Origin: Mallotus nudiflorus
Lineage: Eukaryota; Streptophyta; Magnoliopsida; Malpighiales; Euphorbiaceae
Direction: 5' to 3'
Assembly: GCA_947683625.1 (NCBI GenBank)
Contig: CANTUR010000659.1
Span: 372,001 to 436,000 of the forward strand
DNA: 64,000 nt
The translations under genes were made by a program, and so were the position numbers. Positions within the stretch are counted from its first letter, which is position 1. The number at the start of each line of letters is the position of its first letter. A model generated the notes under the pieces. The model did no database searches and was not told the origin of the DNA. It worked only from the letters and a program-made list of their open reading frames with translations. Shown here one piece after another: positions 1-13,221 of this stretch.

Positions 1-1845
<1,845 letters not shown>

Positions 1846-1860
1846 GTCTCCCATCCTTAT
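1846..1860 (-). other. Polypurine tract of element 1
   Basis: The minus strand reads ATAAGGATGGGAGAC directly before the LTR start at 1845. This is the usual site of plus-strand DNA priming, and it fixes the 3' LTR boundary and element orientation. Bases 1861-1929 are the short spacer to the end of pol. Confidence 0.8.
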
Positions 1861-1929
1861 AAGAATTTATCCCCGAATTTAAGAAAAGAAAAATTTACAA
1901 AGCTAAGAAGGAAAGAGATATGGGAAAGA

Positions 1930-2280
1930 AACTTGCATCTCTGCTTCAGTTTCCTAAGTGCAATGCTCAACAGAATGGTTACTCCATAGCACTTTCACCA
2001 TCGGTATCTCCTTAGTTCGCAACTATCGGATTTGGCGATCGACAATCGCCACTGGGTACTCCTCATAAGTCAGATCATCGCTAAGCTCCATGACTTAAGG
2101 TTGAAAAGCATGAGATGGATCAGGAACATATTTCCTCAGCATAGACAAATGAAATATAGGATGGATTCTCGACAGTTCTGGTGGTAACACCAGCCTATAC
2201 ACCACTTCACCCACTCTAGATCGAATCTCAAATGGTCCAATGTATCTAGGAGCTAGCTTACCCTTATTGCCAAATCTCAT
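1930..2280 (-). pseudogene. Element 1 integrase C-terminus and chromodomain (broken)
   Basis: The frame opens at MRFGNKGKLAPRYIGPFEI, the conserved C-terminal integrase block of plant chromoviruses, followed by PPELSRIHPIFHLSMLRKY. After an in-frame TAG come ELSDDLTYEEYP and then the chromodomain core VKVLWSNHSVEHCT...ETEAEM. At the normally aromatic position before ETEAEM there is a stop (TAG, probably from TGG). In chromoviruses this domain directs integration to particular chromatin. Here stops near 2095, 2026 and 1954 break the frame, so no functional domain can be made. Confidence 0.88.
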
Positions 2281-3300
2281 GACTCATTTCATTGGAGACA
2301 CCTTCAGGAACACCATGTCTCTAACCATAAAGGATACATCCTTCCTCCTAGGGTCAGCATAGCTCTTATGTCTGCTGAAGGCTGTCTTCAATCTTTGTTG
2401 TATGATGGGGACTTTCTTTGAAGTCACATGTACCAACTCTGGACTTGTTAACTGCCTCTCACCAATCTCCCAACATAATGGTGATCTACACTTCCTACCA
2501 TACAGTGCTTCATATGGAGCCATCTCAATGCTAGCATGATAACTATTATTGTAAGCAAACTCAATCAATGGCAAGTGTGAATCCCACTATCCTCTAAAGT
2601 CCATCACACACATCCTCAACATATCTTCTAACGTCTGGATGGTCCTCTCTGACTGACCATTTGTCTGAGGATGGAAGGCCGTACTGAAATCCAATCTGAT
2701 GCCTAAGGCCTTGTGTAGTTCTTGCTAAAAGATTGCGGTGAATGTGGCTCCTTTGTCCGACACTATACTCACTGGTACTCCATATAGACAAATAATTCTA
2801 TTGACATAGAGTCTCACCAGCCTATCAGTAGAGTACGTCTTCTTTATTGGTAGGAAGTGTGCTGACTTAGTTAGCCTGTTAGCAATTACCCAAATAACAT
2901 CATAACCCCCTATAGTTCAAGGTAGTCCAGTCACAAAGTCCATAGCTATCATGTCCCATTTCAATTCAGGAATTGGCATAGGTTGTAACAATCCTGAGGG
3001 CCTCTGATGTTCAAGCTTTACTTGCTAACAAGTTAGGCATCTAGACATAAACTCTGTAATATCCTTCTTCATTCCATTCCACCAATATATATCTTTCAAG
3101 TCATGATACATCTTGGTAGAACCTGGATGAATACTATAAGCAGAAAAATGTGCCTCTTCCATAATTTCCTTCCTCAAGTCATCAACATCTGACACACAGA
3201 TTCTAGTGCCTAACCGCAATACACCTTCTCTGTTAACCACAAAGTCTCTTGACTGCCCTTGTTGTACTTCATACATAATCCTCTGTAACTATGGGTCTCT
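2281..3300 (-). pseudogene. Element 1 integrase core (broken pol segment)
   Basis: The N-terminal zinc-binding segment lies at about 3170-3025 (EEAHFSAYSIHPGSTKM through CLTC). The core follows with MDFVTGLP, IVSDKG and SERTIQTLEDML, so the three catalytic acidic residues (D, D, E) can still be read. It then runs through EFAYNNSYHASIEMAPYEAL and YGRKCRSPLCW to FLKVSPMK at 2284. In-frame stops interrupt it near 3022, 2920, 2727 and 2590. The enzyme would insert the element cDNA. The 65-residue frame at 2791-2594 is a shifted shadow of this core. Confidence 0.9.
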
Positions 3301-3469
3301 ATTCTGAGATGCCTTAACTCGATCCAAGTATACTGATCGTACCCTGAATTAAGCTAAAAGGCACTTTTGGGTAACTTTCATCTGTAACCCTTGATCAATC
3401 AACCCGTGCAACTCCTTGATAATGGGCCTCCTTTCTGTGCTGATGTGGGCAAGACTGCCCACTAATTTC

Positions 3470-4000
3470 CTACTCAAGGCATCCACAACAACATTCACCT
3501 TGCCTGGATGGTATAAAATGGAACAATCATAATCCTTAAGAAGTTCCATCCATCTTCTCTGCCTTAAGTTTAAGTCCCTCTGCTGGAAGATATATTTCAA
3601 GCTCTTATGATAAGTGTAGATCTCACATGTCACCCCATACAAGTAATGTCTCTATATTTTCAAAGCAAACATAAAGGCTGCCATCTCCAAGTCATGAGTA
3701 GGATAGTTTTGCTCATGCTTCTTCAACTGCCTTGAAGCATAAGTAATTACTTAGCCATTTTGCATTAACACACAGCCCAATCCTACTCTGGAAGCATCAC
3801 AATACACCATATACCCTTCATTTCCAGAAGGCAAAGTCAGAATTGGTGTTGACGTTAATAAATCCTTCAGTAATTGAAAGTGCTCTTCACATCTGTCTGT
3901 CCACACAAACTTAGCACTCTTTTGGGTCAGCCTTGGCAATTTTAGAAAATTCCTTCACAAATCTCCTATAGTAGCCTACTAGACCCAGGAAACTTCATAC
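3470..4000 (-). pseudogene. Element 1 RNase H domain (broken pol segment)
   Basis: Between RT and integrase the frame reads VWTDRCEEHFQLLKDLL, then VYCDASRVGLGCVLMQNG (first catalytic Asp kept), HDLEMAAFMFALK (Glu kept), and finally YTYHKSLKYIFQQRDLNLRQ. The family normally has an Asp in the last motif (TDHKSLKY), so a catalytic Asp appears replaced by Tyr. The tether LYHPGKVNVVVDALSRK, typical of Ty3/gypsy just before integrase, follows. Stops at about 3750 and 3655 split it. Its role would be degrading the RNA strand of the RNA:DNA hybrid. Confidence 0.87.
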
Positions 4001-4099
4001 TTCTCTAACTGTAGTCAGCCTCGACCACTCTATGATAGCTTCTATCTTCTTAGGGTCCACTTTTATGCCATCCTTAGAAATCACGTGGCCTAAAAATGC

Positions 4100-4740
4100 C
4101 ACTTGATTCAACCAGAACTCGCACTTTGAAAACTTGGCATACAACTTGTGCTCCCTTAAAGTCTAAAGCACCCTTCTCAGATGCATAACATGCTCAGCTT
4201 CACTCTTGGAATAAACCAAGATATCATCAATGAAGACTATTACAAACCGGTCCAAGTATGGCCTGAACACCCGATTCATTAAGTCCATAAAGGCTGCTGG
4301 AGCATTAGTTAACCCAAAGGATATTACTAAGAACTCATAATGGCCATATCTCATTCGAAAGGCTATCTTGGGCTCATCACCACTTCTGATTCTCAACTGA
4401 TGATACACAGATCTCAAGACTATCTTAGAGAAGCATGTAGCACCTTGAAGCTAATCAAACAGGTCATTGATCCTTGGAAGTGGATACTTGTTCTTGATGG
4501 TGACCTTGTTCAACTGCTTGTAATTGATACAGAGTCGAAGGCTACCATCCTTCTTCTTCGCAAACAACACTGGAGCACCCCAAGGCGATGTACTGGGTCT
4601 TTTGAAACCCTTATCAAGCAACTCCTGTAACTGCTCCTTCAGCTCCTGTAATTTAGCTAGTGCCATTCTATAGGGTGGCATAAAAATAGGATCTGTATCA
4701 TGTATGACATCGATACAGAACTCTATCTCTATGTCTGGTG
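4100..4740 (-). pseudogene. Element 1 reverse transcriptase domain (broken pol segment)
   Basis: Recognisable RT blocks appear in order: MPPYRMALAKLQELKEQL, LLDKGFKRPSTSPWGAPVLF, KKKDGSLRLC and NKYPLPRINDLFD, a stop near 4450, then FSKIVLRSVYHQLRI, FGLTNAPAAFMDLMNRVF and VFIDDILVYS. The FIDD box (YxDD family) is intact. In motif A, however, the catalytic Asp normally found in FSKIDLRSGYHQ is Val, so the polymerase would be inactive even without the stops. Long frames on the opposite strand here are shadows. Confidence 0.92.
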
Positions 4741-4869
4741 GTAATCTCGATAATTCTTCAGGAAAGACATCTAGAAATTCACATACCACTGCCACCTGTT
4801 CGATTGCCCCGTTCTCTATCTCAATATCTCTTACTACTGCCAAGTAACCTTGATAATCCCTTCTAAGCA

Positions 4870-5345
4870 TCTTTCGAGCTGTAATGGCATAAATGAGATT
4901 ACGAGGCATGGACCTCTTCTTACCTTTAAAACAGAACTCTTCTTCATTCAAAATTATAAACACCACTTCTTTCTCTCGATAATTCACCGAAGCATAATAC
5001 CTCGACAACCAATCCATACCCAAAATGATGTCGAATTCCAGTACATCAAGCAACACCAAGTCTGCTAATAATTCTCTACCATCAACTAACAATAGACATA
5101 AAGGAAAGAAAATATTTGTCTCTAACTCGTTATTAAGAGGAGTCGACATAGATAGAGGAAAGGATAACCTGGAAGGCTGCCACTCGATTCTCAAAGCAAA
5201 CACAAGAGAAATGAATGAATGCGAAGCGTCGGGGTCAAACAATACTCTAGCATCACATGCACAGACTGAGAGAATACCTGCTACCATTGCATTAGAAGTC
5301 TGAGCATCTTGCGGTGTCAAAGTGAACACTTGAGCCTGGCCACGA
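4870..5345 (-). pseudogene. Element 1 retroviral-type aspartic protease (decayed)
   Basis: The segment upstream of RT contains VLFDPDASHSFIS, which aligns with the usual chromovirus protease active site of the D-S-G-A-S-H-S-F type. The central Gly is replaced by Asp. About 90 residues later comes the flap-side block IILGMDWLSRYYASVNY, typical of this family. The domain would cut the Gag-Pol polyprotein. It is continuous with the following RT linker (CEFLDVFPEELS) without a stop, but the altered active site argues against function. Confidence 0.82.
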
Positions 5346-5539
5346 CCTGCCTACTGAGATGTCGAAGGCTGCAAAAACGCATGACCACTAGGCCTACCAA
5401 CTGAACCTCGACCCTACTGGCCCATAAGTTAGGCGGTCTCTGCTGTGGATGTATTAGGGCTCTATACTGCTAGGGCATCAGATAGTAGGGCTGAGCCACT
5501 GATGAAGACGAACCCTGAGCGTACTGTGGCTGGCATCCG

Positions 5540-6720
5540 AAGTGAGGACAAGCTCTGGTAAGATGACCAACCTGTCCACATCTGAAGCAAGCGCCCGATA
5601 ATAAATGATATGGGCCTTGATGGAATCATCCATAACTCACACATGCACTGGCCCCAAACCCAGAACTACTCTGTCTGGAGCTCTGCCCACTATTACTGCT
5701 GCTGACTCCAGTACTAAATCTGTGACCCCTACCACTTCTCCTATTCATGGCATAACCATGTCGGCTAACTTGGTGAGTCCGGGACCTCTTACCACCCTAC
5801 TGTGAACTACCCGCAGCCTGTTGACTCGAACTACCAATGTGAAATACTGGCTACTGATACCCGGGAGCTGCACCATATCCACTACCACCAACCATATAGG
5901 GATCTATCATGGTGCCCTGACGGATATGTCGCCTCTCAATCAAATGGGCCTCCTTAATCACACTCTCTAGGGTGCGATCCTCGGTATGCATACCAATAAA
6001 AGTGGGTCCTAAACCAATAACATATAGCTCTATTGCTTTGTAAGGGTCCCCCTTGATGTCCTCTGCATATCGGGATAGCCTATTAAACTCCCTAGTGTAG
6101 TCCTCCACTGACATATCCCCTCTAGTGATGTGGAGCAACTGCCACCTGTAGGCATCTCTAGTGGCTGGAGGACAGAAAAATGCCAGGAAGCGGTCCTTCA
6201 ACTCTGGTCAAGTCAACTCATGAATGGATGGCTGAATCGACTGCATGAACCAGTCTTGAGCTGCCGCTTGAACTGACAACTCCACAATCATTATCCGTTG
6301 ATAGTCCGTGTGTCCCATCCTGGTACGTGCCTCAATAGCATTAATGAAATATAAGGTGTCACCCGTACCATCAAAAGAAACTCTACCGATCCGGGAGTAG
6401 AGAAGTGCTGCATCAGTATCTAACATCCCCTGATTCTGCTGCTATAGCATCTGTTGCACAAGGGGCATCACCTAATTCAATGCTGCAAGACCCTGATTAA
6501 TCCCTGCCAGTCCAGCTGCAAAGGCTGTGGGGTCTATGGCTGGGGCTTCAGGCTCAACTGGTTACTGATCAGGAATCTCAGCTGCAGCTACCCTAGCTCA
6601 ACCTCTACCTCTACCTCTGCCCCTATGATGTGGAGCAAGAGGAGGAGCCTCATCGTGCATAAATTGCTCATCAAGTCTGAGAGTCAGATCGGCATCGGGG
6701 TCGGTTCGCACACACCTCAT
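5540..6720 (-). pseudogene. Element 1 gag (capsid and nucleocapsid), multiple stops
   Basis: The start is taken as the ATG at 6720 (MRCVRTDPDADLTLRLDEQF), followed by an Arg-Gly-rich stretch. The capsid-type region includes ARTRMGHTDYQRIMIVELSV, RDAYRWQLLHITRGDMSVED and YTREFNRLSRYAEDIKGD, matching plant retrotransposon gag domains. A zinc knuckle CFRCGQVGHLTRAC (CX2CX4HX4C) lies at about 5588-5547. The whole gag can be read in one frame interrupted by roughly eight stops, several at TAG, TAA or TGA where Gln or Arg codons are expected. The product would coat and package element RNA. Confidence 0.88.
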
Positions 6721-6876
6721 TCTAAAAAAAAATAAAGAAAATTGAATTAAAAAAAATAAAGTAAGAGTATTTATTGCAACGCAGAATTAAAAATAAGAAC
6801 ATCTCAAAGACAATTATCAACCTTATTACTGCAGTAGTTATACAGAAAGACAGACATAGACAAGTAATTGAACTTA
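6721..6876 (-). other. Untranslated leader of element 1
   Basis: Short A-rich spacer between the PBS and the gag start on the minus strand. No coding signal seen. Confidence 0.6.
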
Positions 6877-6889
6877 TGCTTTGATACCA
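6877..6889 (-). other. Primer binding site of element 1, tRNA-Met type
   Basis: The minus strand reads TGGTATCAAAGCA, close to the TGGTATCAGAGC expected as the complement of the 3' end of initiator tRNA-Met. It starts four bases inside the 5' LTR end (TGACA at 6894). Confidence 0.85.
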
Positions 6890-7507
6890 ACTTTGTCATA
6901 ACCCGAACCTGAGGGCACGTGACCGGCACTAGGGAATGGGTAGGCATAAGGCCCCTGAAACCCGTAGTAAGCCTTAAAGGAAAAAAAAATAAAACCTTAC
7001 AATTATAAACTTTATTTCATAATAGAACACATTATCAAACTAATTTTTCTAAAATTAAACATAATTAAATGAATAAATAAAATATTCTCTAGCGTCACAT
7101 ATCATAAATCAATCTTAAATCATTTTACATAAGCATGTTTCATTAAAATAAAATACATAAGTATACTTAAGTCATACAAATTCTTAGTATAGTTACTACT
7201 GTAGTTTTCTAAAGTTACTACAATAGTACAACTTACAATGACCTACATAGTATAGCCGGTGATGAAGAAATCCGGTGTGGAGGCGGTCTGAGGTCGAACT
7301 CCCAAGCTCCTGAAAAAATATAAATAGAGGGGAATCAGACCTCACTGAGTAAGTCAATAAAAGAGCTATACGGTTTGGACACCTTTTGAAAACCATATAT
7401 TTATAGTGAAAATAATTTTTTTATAATGTATATATATATATCTTTTAAAAAATCTCGGTAGAACCCTAATCCTAGATTTCTAACTGGTCAACTGGGCCCA
7501 CTTATTC

Positions 7508-7697
7508 CAACTGGACTGTCGGTCCCCAAGAGCAAAGACATCAACCGAGGCACCAAGATGCAATCATCCACTTAATCTAAATATATGGCATTGGCGGTCC
7601 CCGAGAGCTAAGGCATCAACCGAGGCACCCATCCCAGTCCATTATTAACTTTCCAATCACTGGCGGTCCCCGAGAGCAAAGGCTTCCACCGAGGCAC
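7508..7697 (-). repeat. Three subrepeats inside element 1 LTR
   Basis: Three copies of a roughly 40-base unit, each with the plus-strand core CGGTCCCCGAGAGC followed by ACCGAGGCACC, lie at about 7508-7550, 7595-7631 and 7660-7697. Similar arrays occur in the LTRs of the other chromovirus elements here. Confidence 0.85.
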
Positions 7698-8553
7698 CCA
7701 TCCTAGTTTAATATTCACCGGTCATATGTAACTTGGATCCATCTCTCAATCTTTACCATGTGCACAGGGTCTTAGTGAAACCCATCAGGTAGCCCGTTCT
7801 ACCAAAATTTCTCAAAACTGATTTTTAAATAAATAAAATGTGTTTAAACCATAAATAACATCATTAAGTTAAAAATCATATAATAAATATTAAAATATGA
7901 GCGCACGCATTTTTGAAATAAAACACATGCACATATCATTTTATCAACTTACAAGATGAATGAGAAGGCTGACGGTCGCACATCTGCCTCAATCCAATAG
8001 TTTTTGCTCCGATATTCTTTAGAAAAAAATAAATAACAGACCTCTTTTAAAACATATCTATGGAATTGAAATTGAAAATCAACAGAAATAGTGAAATTCT
8101 AGACTGACGCGAGGAAGATCGGATAATATTCTATAGACAGGAAAAAGCCTAATTAAAGGTAGAAATTTACTAAAGATATCACGTTTTACGAGAAAATATA
8201 CCAAAATTTCAACAGAGTCTCCTCTGTAAAACAGACATCTCTCTACCATAGGTAAAGCCATTCCTGCATAGAAAATGCACTTCTAATATTCATAGACATT
8301 CACACTCGAGTCGGGCTTCCAGAACTACACTTAGCGGAACTGGAAATGCAGGCCTATTGCGCGAGGAAGAGAAGGTTCTGCCTAGAGACGAAGAAGAAGA
8401 GTAGCAGCAGTAGCACCTAGGTAGCTTAGTCCATAGTGAAAATGGTGGTTTTCAGGCGGTGAGGGAGGCGGCACAGTGAGAGGAGAAGCAGTGATGGTGA
8501 CGGACGGAGTGAGGAGGAGGCAGATGGGTGGGTTTCAGTGGTTTCCTCTTTCT

Positions 8554-8698
<145 letters not shown>

Positions 8699-8775
8699 CT
8701 ATGTATTTGTATATGTTATGTATATATATATATATATAATTATATATTCATATACCTACATATTGTATTCTCAAG

Positions 8776-8824
<49 letters not shown>

Positions 8825-8930
8825 GCTTATATTTATATATAAATGTAGGTATATATATTATATATATATAATATTACTTGTATGACATACATATTATATA
8901 ATATATGTATATACACATGATTGTATACAC

Positions 8931-8961
<31 letters not shown>

Positions 8962-9143
8962 ATCACACTTATATCCATATATAATAATAGAATTTTAAAA
9001 TAACAAAGTCTTAAAATAATTTTAACATAAATACCTATAAATTAATAGCTAGATAATTAAAATTGTGTAATCAAATTTAAATTTATTTATCATTAACAAA
9101 CTCCGATAATTGCTTTAGTTAAATAAAAACGTAGGGTGTTACA

Positions 9144-9170
9144 AATTTATATTAATTATTTTAATAATAT
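9144..9170. other. Pre-insertion flank between elements 1 and 2, including TSD AATAT
   Basis: This 27-bp AT-rich stretch lies between the outer end of the element 1 LTR (9143) and the element 2 LTR (9171). Its last five bases, AATAT (9166-9170), recur at 24042-24046 beyond the other end of element 2. The flank is also present in the two further tandem copies. Confidence 0.7.
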
Positions 9171-9640
9171 TTTCGTGACCTAAACTCAGGAGTGATGATC
9201 AGTGCTAGGGAACGAGAATTCACACGAATCTGGAACCCATAGCAAACCTAAAACACCAGTTCACACCAAACACAATCATAAATATTCCAAAGAATCAAAA
9301 CTTTTTAAGGCATTATAAATTTTTTCATATCATATCATAATAAAATAATTTTACAAATATTTGAGTACACAGCCACTATTAACTCAACATAACATACTAT
9401 AACATGTACATAGTACTACTGCAACTTCTAATAAATATAAAGGAAATGATAGTTTAAAATATATATAAATCAGTCAGTGAAGAAAGGGTCCAACGAAGAA
9501 GATAACTAGGGGAGGTCTGTAGAAAGGAATCCTAAAAAAATAACTAAGGGGAATTAGACCTCACTTAGTGATTTATTATTATTATTATTATATATATGCA
9601 TGCAACCTAAGCATACAAGCAACCAAGCATCAATATAATG

Positions 9641-9694
<54 letters not shown>

Positions 9695-9720
9695 ATTGAT
9701 ACACGCATTTTCTTACAGAT
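9171..9720 (-). repeat. Distal part of element 2 3' LTR (first of three tandem copies)
   Basis: Matches 22311-22800 of the intact 5' LTR of element 2. Sister copies created by the tandem triplication lie at 10056-10583 and 10905-11431. It ends in CAGAT (9716-9720), the target site used by element 3. A long TA run occupies about 9649-9691. Confidence 0.88.
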
Positions 9721-9787
9721 TGTAATAACCCGAATATTTTAAATTATTTATATAAATATTGAGGTTTTCAAGGATACAAATTATCTT

Positions 9788-9848
<61 letters not shown>

Positions 9849-10654
9849 CACACTTATATCCATATATAATAATAGAATTTTAAAATAACAAAGTCTTAAA
9901 ATAATTTTAACATAAATACCTATAAATTAATAGCTAGATAATTAAAATTGTGTAATCAAATTTAAATTTATTTATCATTAACAAACTCCGATAATTGCTT
10001 TAGTTAAATAAAAACGTAGGGTGTTACAAATTTATATTAATTATTTTAATAATATTTTCGTGACCTAAACTCAGGAGTGATGATCAGTGCTAGGGAACGA
10101 GAATTCACACGAATCTGGAACCCATAGCAAACCTAAAACACCAGTTCACACCAAACACAATCATAAATATTCCAAAGAATCAAAACTTTTTAAGGCATTA
10201 TAAATTTTTTCATATCATATCATAATAAAATAATTTTACAAATATTTGAGTACACAGCCACTATTAACTCAACATAACATACTATAACATGTACATAGTA
10301 CTACTGCAACTTCTAATAAATATAAAGGAAGTGATAGTTTAAAATATATATAAATCAGTCAGTGAAGAAAGGGTCCAACGAAGAAGATAACTAGGGGAGG
10401 TCTGTAGAAAGGAATCCTAAAAAAATAACTAAGGGGAATTAGACCTCACTTAGTGATTTATTATTATTATTATTATATATATGCATGCAACCTAAGCATA
10501 CAAGCAACCAAGCATCAATATAATGTTTATATATATATATATATATATATATATTTAATTGATACACGCATTTTCTTACAGATTGTAATAACCCGAATAT
10601 TTTAAATTATTTATATAAATATTGAGGTTTTCAAGGATACAAATTATCTTTATT

Positions 10655-10695
<41 letters not shown>

Positions 10696-11431
10696 ATCAC
10701 ACTTATATCCATATATAATAATAGAATTTTAAAATAACAAAGTCTTAAAATAATTTTAACATAAATACCTATAAATTAATAGCTAGATAATTAAAATTGT
10801 GTAATCAAATTTAAATTTATTTATCATTAACAAACTCCGATAATTGCTTTAGTTAAATAAAAACATAGGGTGTTACAAATTTATATTAATTATTTTAATA
10901 ATATTTTCGTGACCTAAACTCAGGAGTGATGATCAGTGCTAGGGAACGAGAATTCACACGAATCTGGAACCCATAGCAAACCTAAAATACCAGTTCACAC
11001 CAAACACAATCATAAATATTCCAAAGAATCAAAACTTTTTAAGGCATTATAAATTTTTTCATATCATATCATAATAAAATAATTTTACAAATATTTGAGT
11101 ACACAGCCACTATTAACTCAACATAACATACTATAATATGTACATACTACTACTGCAACTTCTAATAAATACAAAGTGATAGTTTAAAATATATATAAAT
11201 CAGTCAGTGAAGAAAGGGTCCAACAGAGAAGATAACTAGGGGAGGTCTGTAGAAAGGAATCCTAAAAAAATAACTAAGGGGAATTAGACCTCACTTAGTG
11301 ATTTATTATTATTATTATTATTATATATATGCATGCAACCTAAGCATACAAGCAACCAAGCACCAATATAATGTTTATATATATATATATATATATATAT
11401 ATTTCATTGATACACGCATTTTCTTACAGAT

Positions 11432-12393
11432 TGTAATAACCCGAATATTTTAAATTATTTATATAAATATTGAGGTTTTCAAGGATACAAATTATCTTTA
11501 TTTTATATTATTATAATTATATATTAAATTATTATATTTAAGTACTAAATTTAAAATTCTATTGAGAACTATTAATATTATTACTTTTACATTAATTTAT
11601 TTTTATGCACATACTTTATTATTTTAATTGTCCAAATATTTATTTGTAGCATTACTATTGTTGACTATTATACTTGTAGTATTATTTTATCTAGGGATAT
11701 ATTAATAATATTATTATATTCACTACTTAAACTACCTATTATATATATATATATATATATGAATGTACCTTACTTAAACTACTTTATATATACATATGAG
11801 TGCTTTTTAGACCAAAAGTTGGTCAAAAGCCTTCTTCTACGGAATCAACAAGTTTTTTTTTTCTTTTTTCTTTCTTCCTTCAATTTTCTTCTCTTCTTCC
11901 CCTACTATTATCTTCCTTTCGCCTACATCAATCCATTCCTTCTTCTTATCACTGTGCCTCTGTGTGCACCGCCAGCAACCTCTACCATCCTCCTCCCTCA
12001 GTCGACGCTAGTGCAGGAGCAGCAGCATGAACAACAACGTGAAGCAGCAGCAGGGACAGTAGCAGCCTTCTTCCACTTGATTTTAGCTTAGTTTAAGTGA
12101 GTTTTAGGTTAGTTGGTTGTTAGCTGATTTAGTTGTTTGTTAGTTGATTTTAGTTAGTTTTTGGGTTAATTTTTTATTTTGTTAATTTTGAATTGTTTGT
12201 TTAAATTATACAGAAATTTTATTTTAATTATTTGGGTAATTTTTGGTTGATCTATACATATATTAGTTAATCTAAATTAATTGGGGTTAGTTTTGGTTAT
12301 ATTAATTTTATTTGAGATTATAGAAATTTGTGTATATTTATTTTGGTATGTTAAGTTTTATGTATATTTTGTTAATGTGATTAATTAACTATT
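11432..12393 (+). repeat. Element 3 5' LTR fragment
   Basis: Matches the first roughly 1 kb of the 3' LTR (12866-13855), including the TA run (about 11741-11760) and the pyrimidine-rich leader-like stretch near 11850-12000. It stops abruptly at ATTAACTATTTT, where the 3' LTR continues differently, and joins pol sequence. The short reading frames 11759-12091 and 13220-13512 are the same LTR stretch in both copies and are not genes. Confidence 0.87.
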
Positions 12394-12804
12394 TTGTTTC
12401 TGAAGGTTTCTCCAATGAAGGGATTTATGAGGTTCGGTAAGAAGGGTAAGTTGGCTCCAAGGTACATTGGACCTTTCGAGATACGGTCATGAGTTGGGGA
12501 AGTGGCCTATAGACCAGTGTTGCCACCTGAGTTATCTCGAATCCACCTAGTGTTCAATGTGTTTATGTTGAGGAAGTATATTCCTAATCCTTCTCACGTA
12601 CTTGGACCTCAAGCAGTGGAGCTCAATGAAGATCTATCTTATAAGGAATATCCAGTAGTGATTATGGATCGCCAAGTTTGCCAACTTCGCTCTCGGGAGA
12701 TTCCGATGGTGAAAGTGCTTTAGAGTAACCACACAGCAGAAGACTGTACGTGGGAGGTAGAATCTGAGATGCAAGCCGTCTATCCCTATCTTTTTCATCC
12801 TTAG
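12394..12804 (+). pseudogene. Element 3 pol tail: integrase C-terminus and chromodomain
   Basis: The frame starts at FLKVSPMKGFMRFGKKGKL, then APRYIGPFEI, a TGA at about 12489, and PPELSRIHLVFNVFMLRKYI. The chromodomain region follows: ELNEDLSYKEYPVVIMDRQV, IPMVKVL, a TAG at 12721, SNHTAEDCTWEVESEMQAV, and a terminal TAG at 12802-12804 after PYLFHP. This is the last 0.4 kb of a chromovirus pol. The rest of gag-pol was removed by the deletion ending at 12393. Confidence 0.9.
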
Positions 12805-12851
12805 ACTTTGTAATTCCTAACTTTTCTTTGAAATTCGAGGGCGAATTTCTA

Positions 12852-12865
12852 TAAAGGGGAAAGAC
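12852..12865 (+). other. Polypurine tract of element 3
   Basis: AAAGGGGAAAGAC lies directly before the 3' LTR start TGTAATAACCCG at 12866. Confidence 0.88.
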
Positions 12866-13171
12866 TGTAATAACCCGAATATTTTAAATTATTTACATAA
12901 ATATTGAGGTTCTCAAGGATACAAATTATCTTTATTTTATATATTTATAATTGATATATTAAATTATTATATTTAAGTACTAAATTTAAAATTCTATTGA
13001 GAACTATTAATATTATTACTTTTACATTAATTTATTTTTATGCACATACTTTATTATTTTAATTGTCCAAATATTTATTTATAGCATTACTATTGTTGAC
13101 TATTATACTTGTAGTATTATTTTATCTAAGGATATATTAATAATATTATTATATCCACTACTTAAACTACC

Positions 13172-13221
<50 letters not shown>

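Larger units (their letters stand above)
8961..11507. repeat. Tandem triplication of a three-LTR mosaic unit
   Basis: The sequence starting AATCACACTTATATCC recurs at 8961, 9846 and 10695 (offsets 885 and 849; the difference is mainly microsatellite length). Each unit holds about 180 bp of element 1 LTR start, a 27-bp flank, about 530-550 bp of element 2 LTR tail, the target sequence CAGAT and about 70 bp of element 3 LTR start. Units 1 and 2 end in (TA)n(CA)n that leads back into element 1 LTR sequence; unit 3 runs on into the real element 3 LTR. Copies are nearly identical, and units 1 and 2 share changes absent from unit 3. Confidence 0.93.

Noticed and set aside
2594..2791. 65-codon minus-strand frame
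   Set aside because: Shifted shadow of the integrase core, whose correct frame gives IVSDKG and SERTIQTLEDML.
4340..5303. Plus-strand frames opposite RT and protease
   Set aside because: Antisense shadows of clearly recognisable RT and protease motifs on the minus strand.
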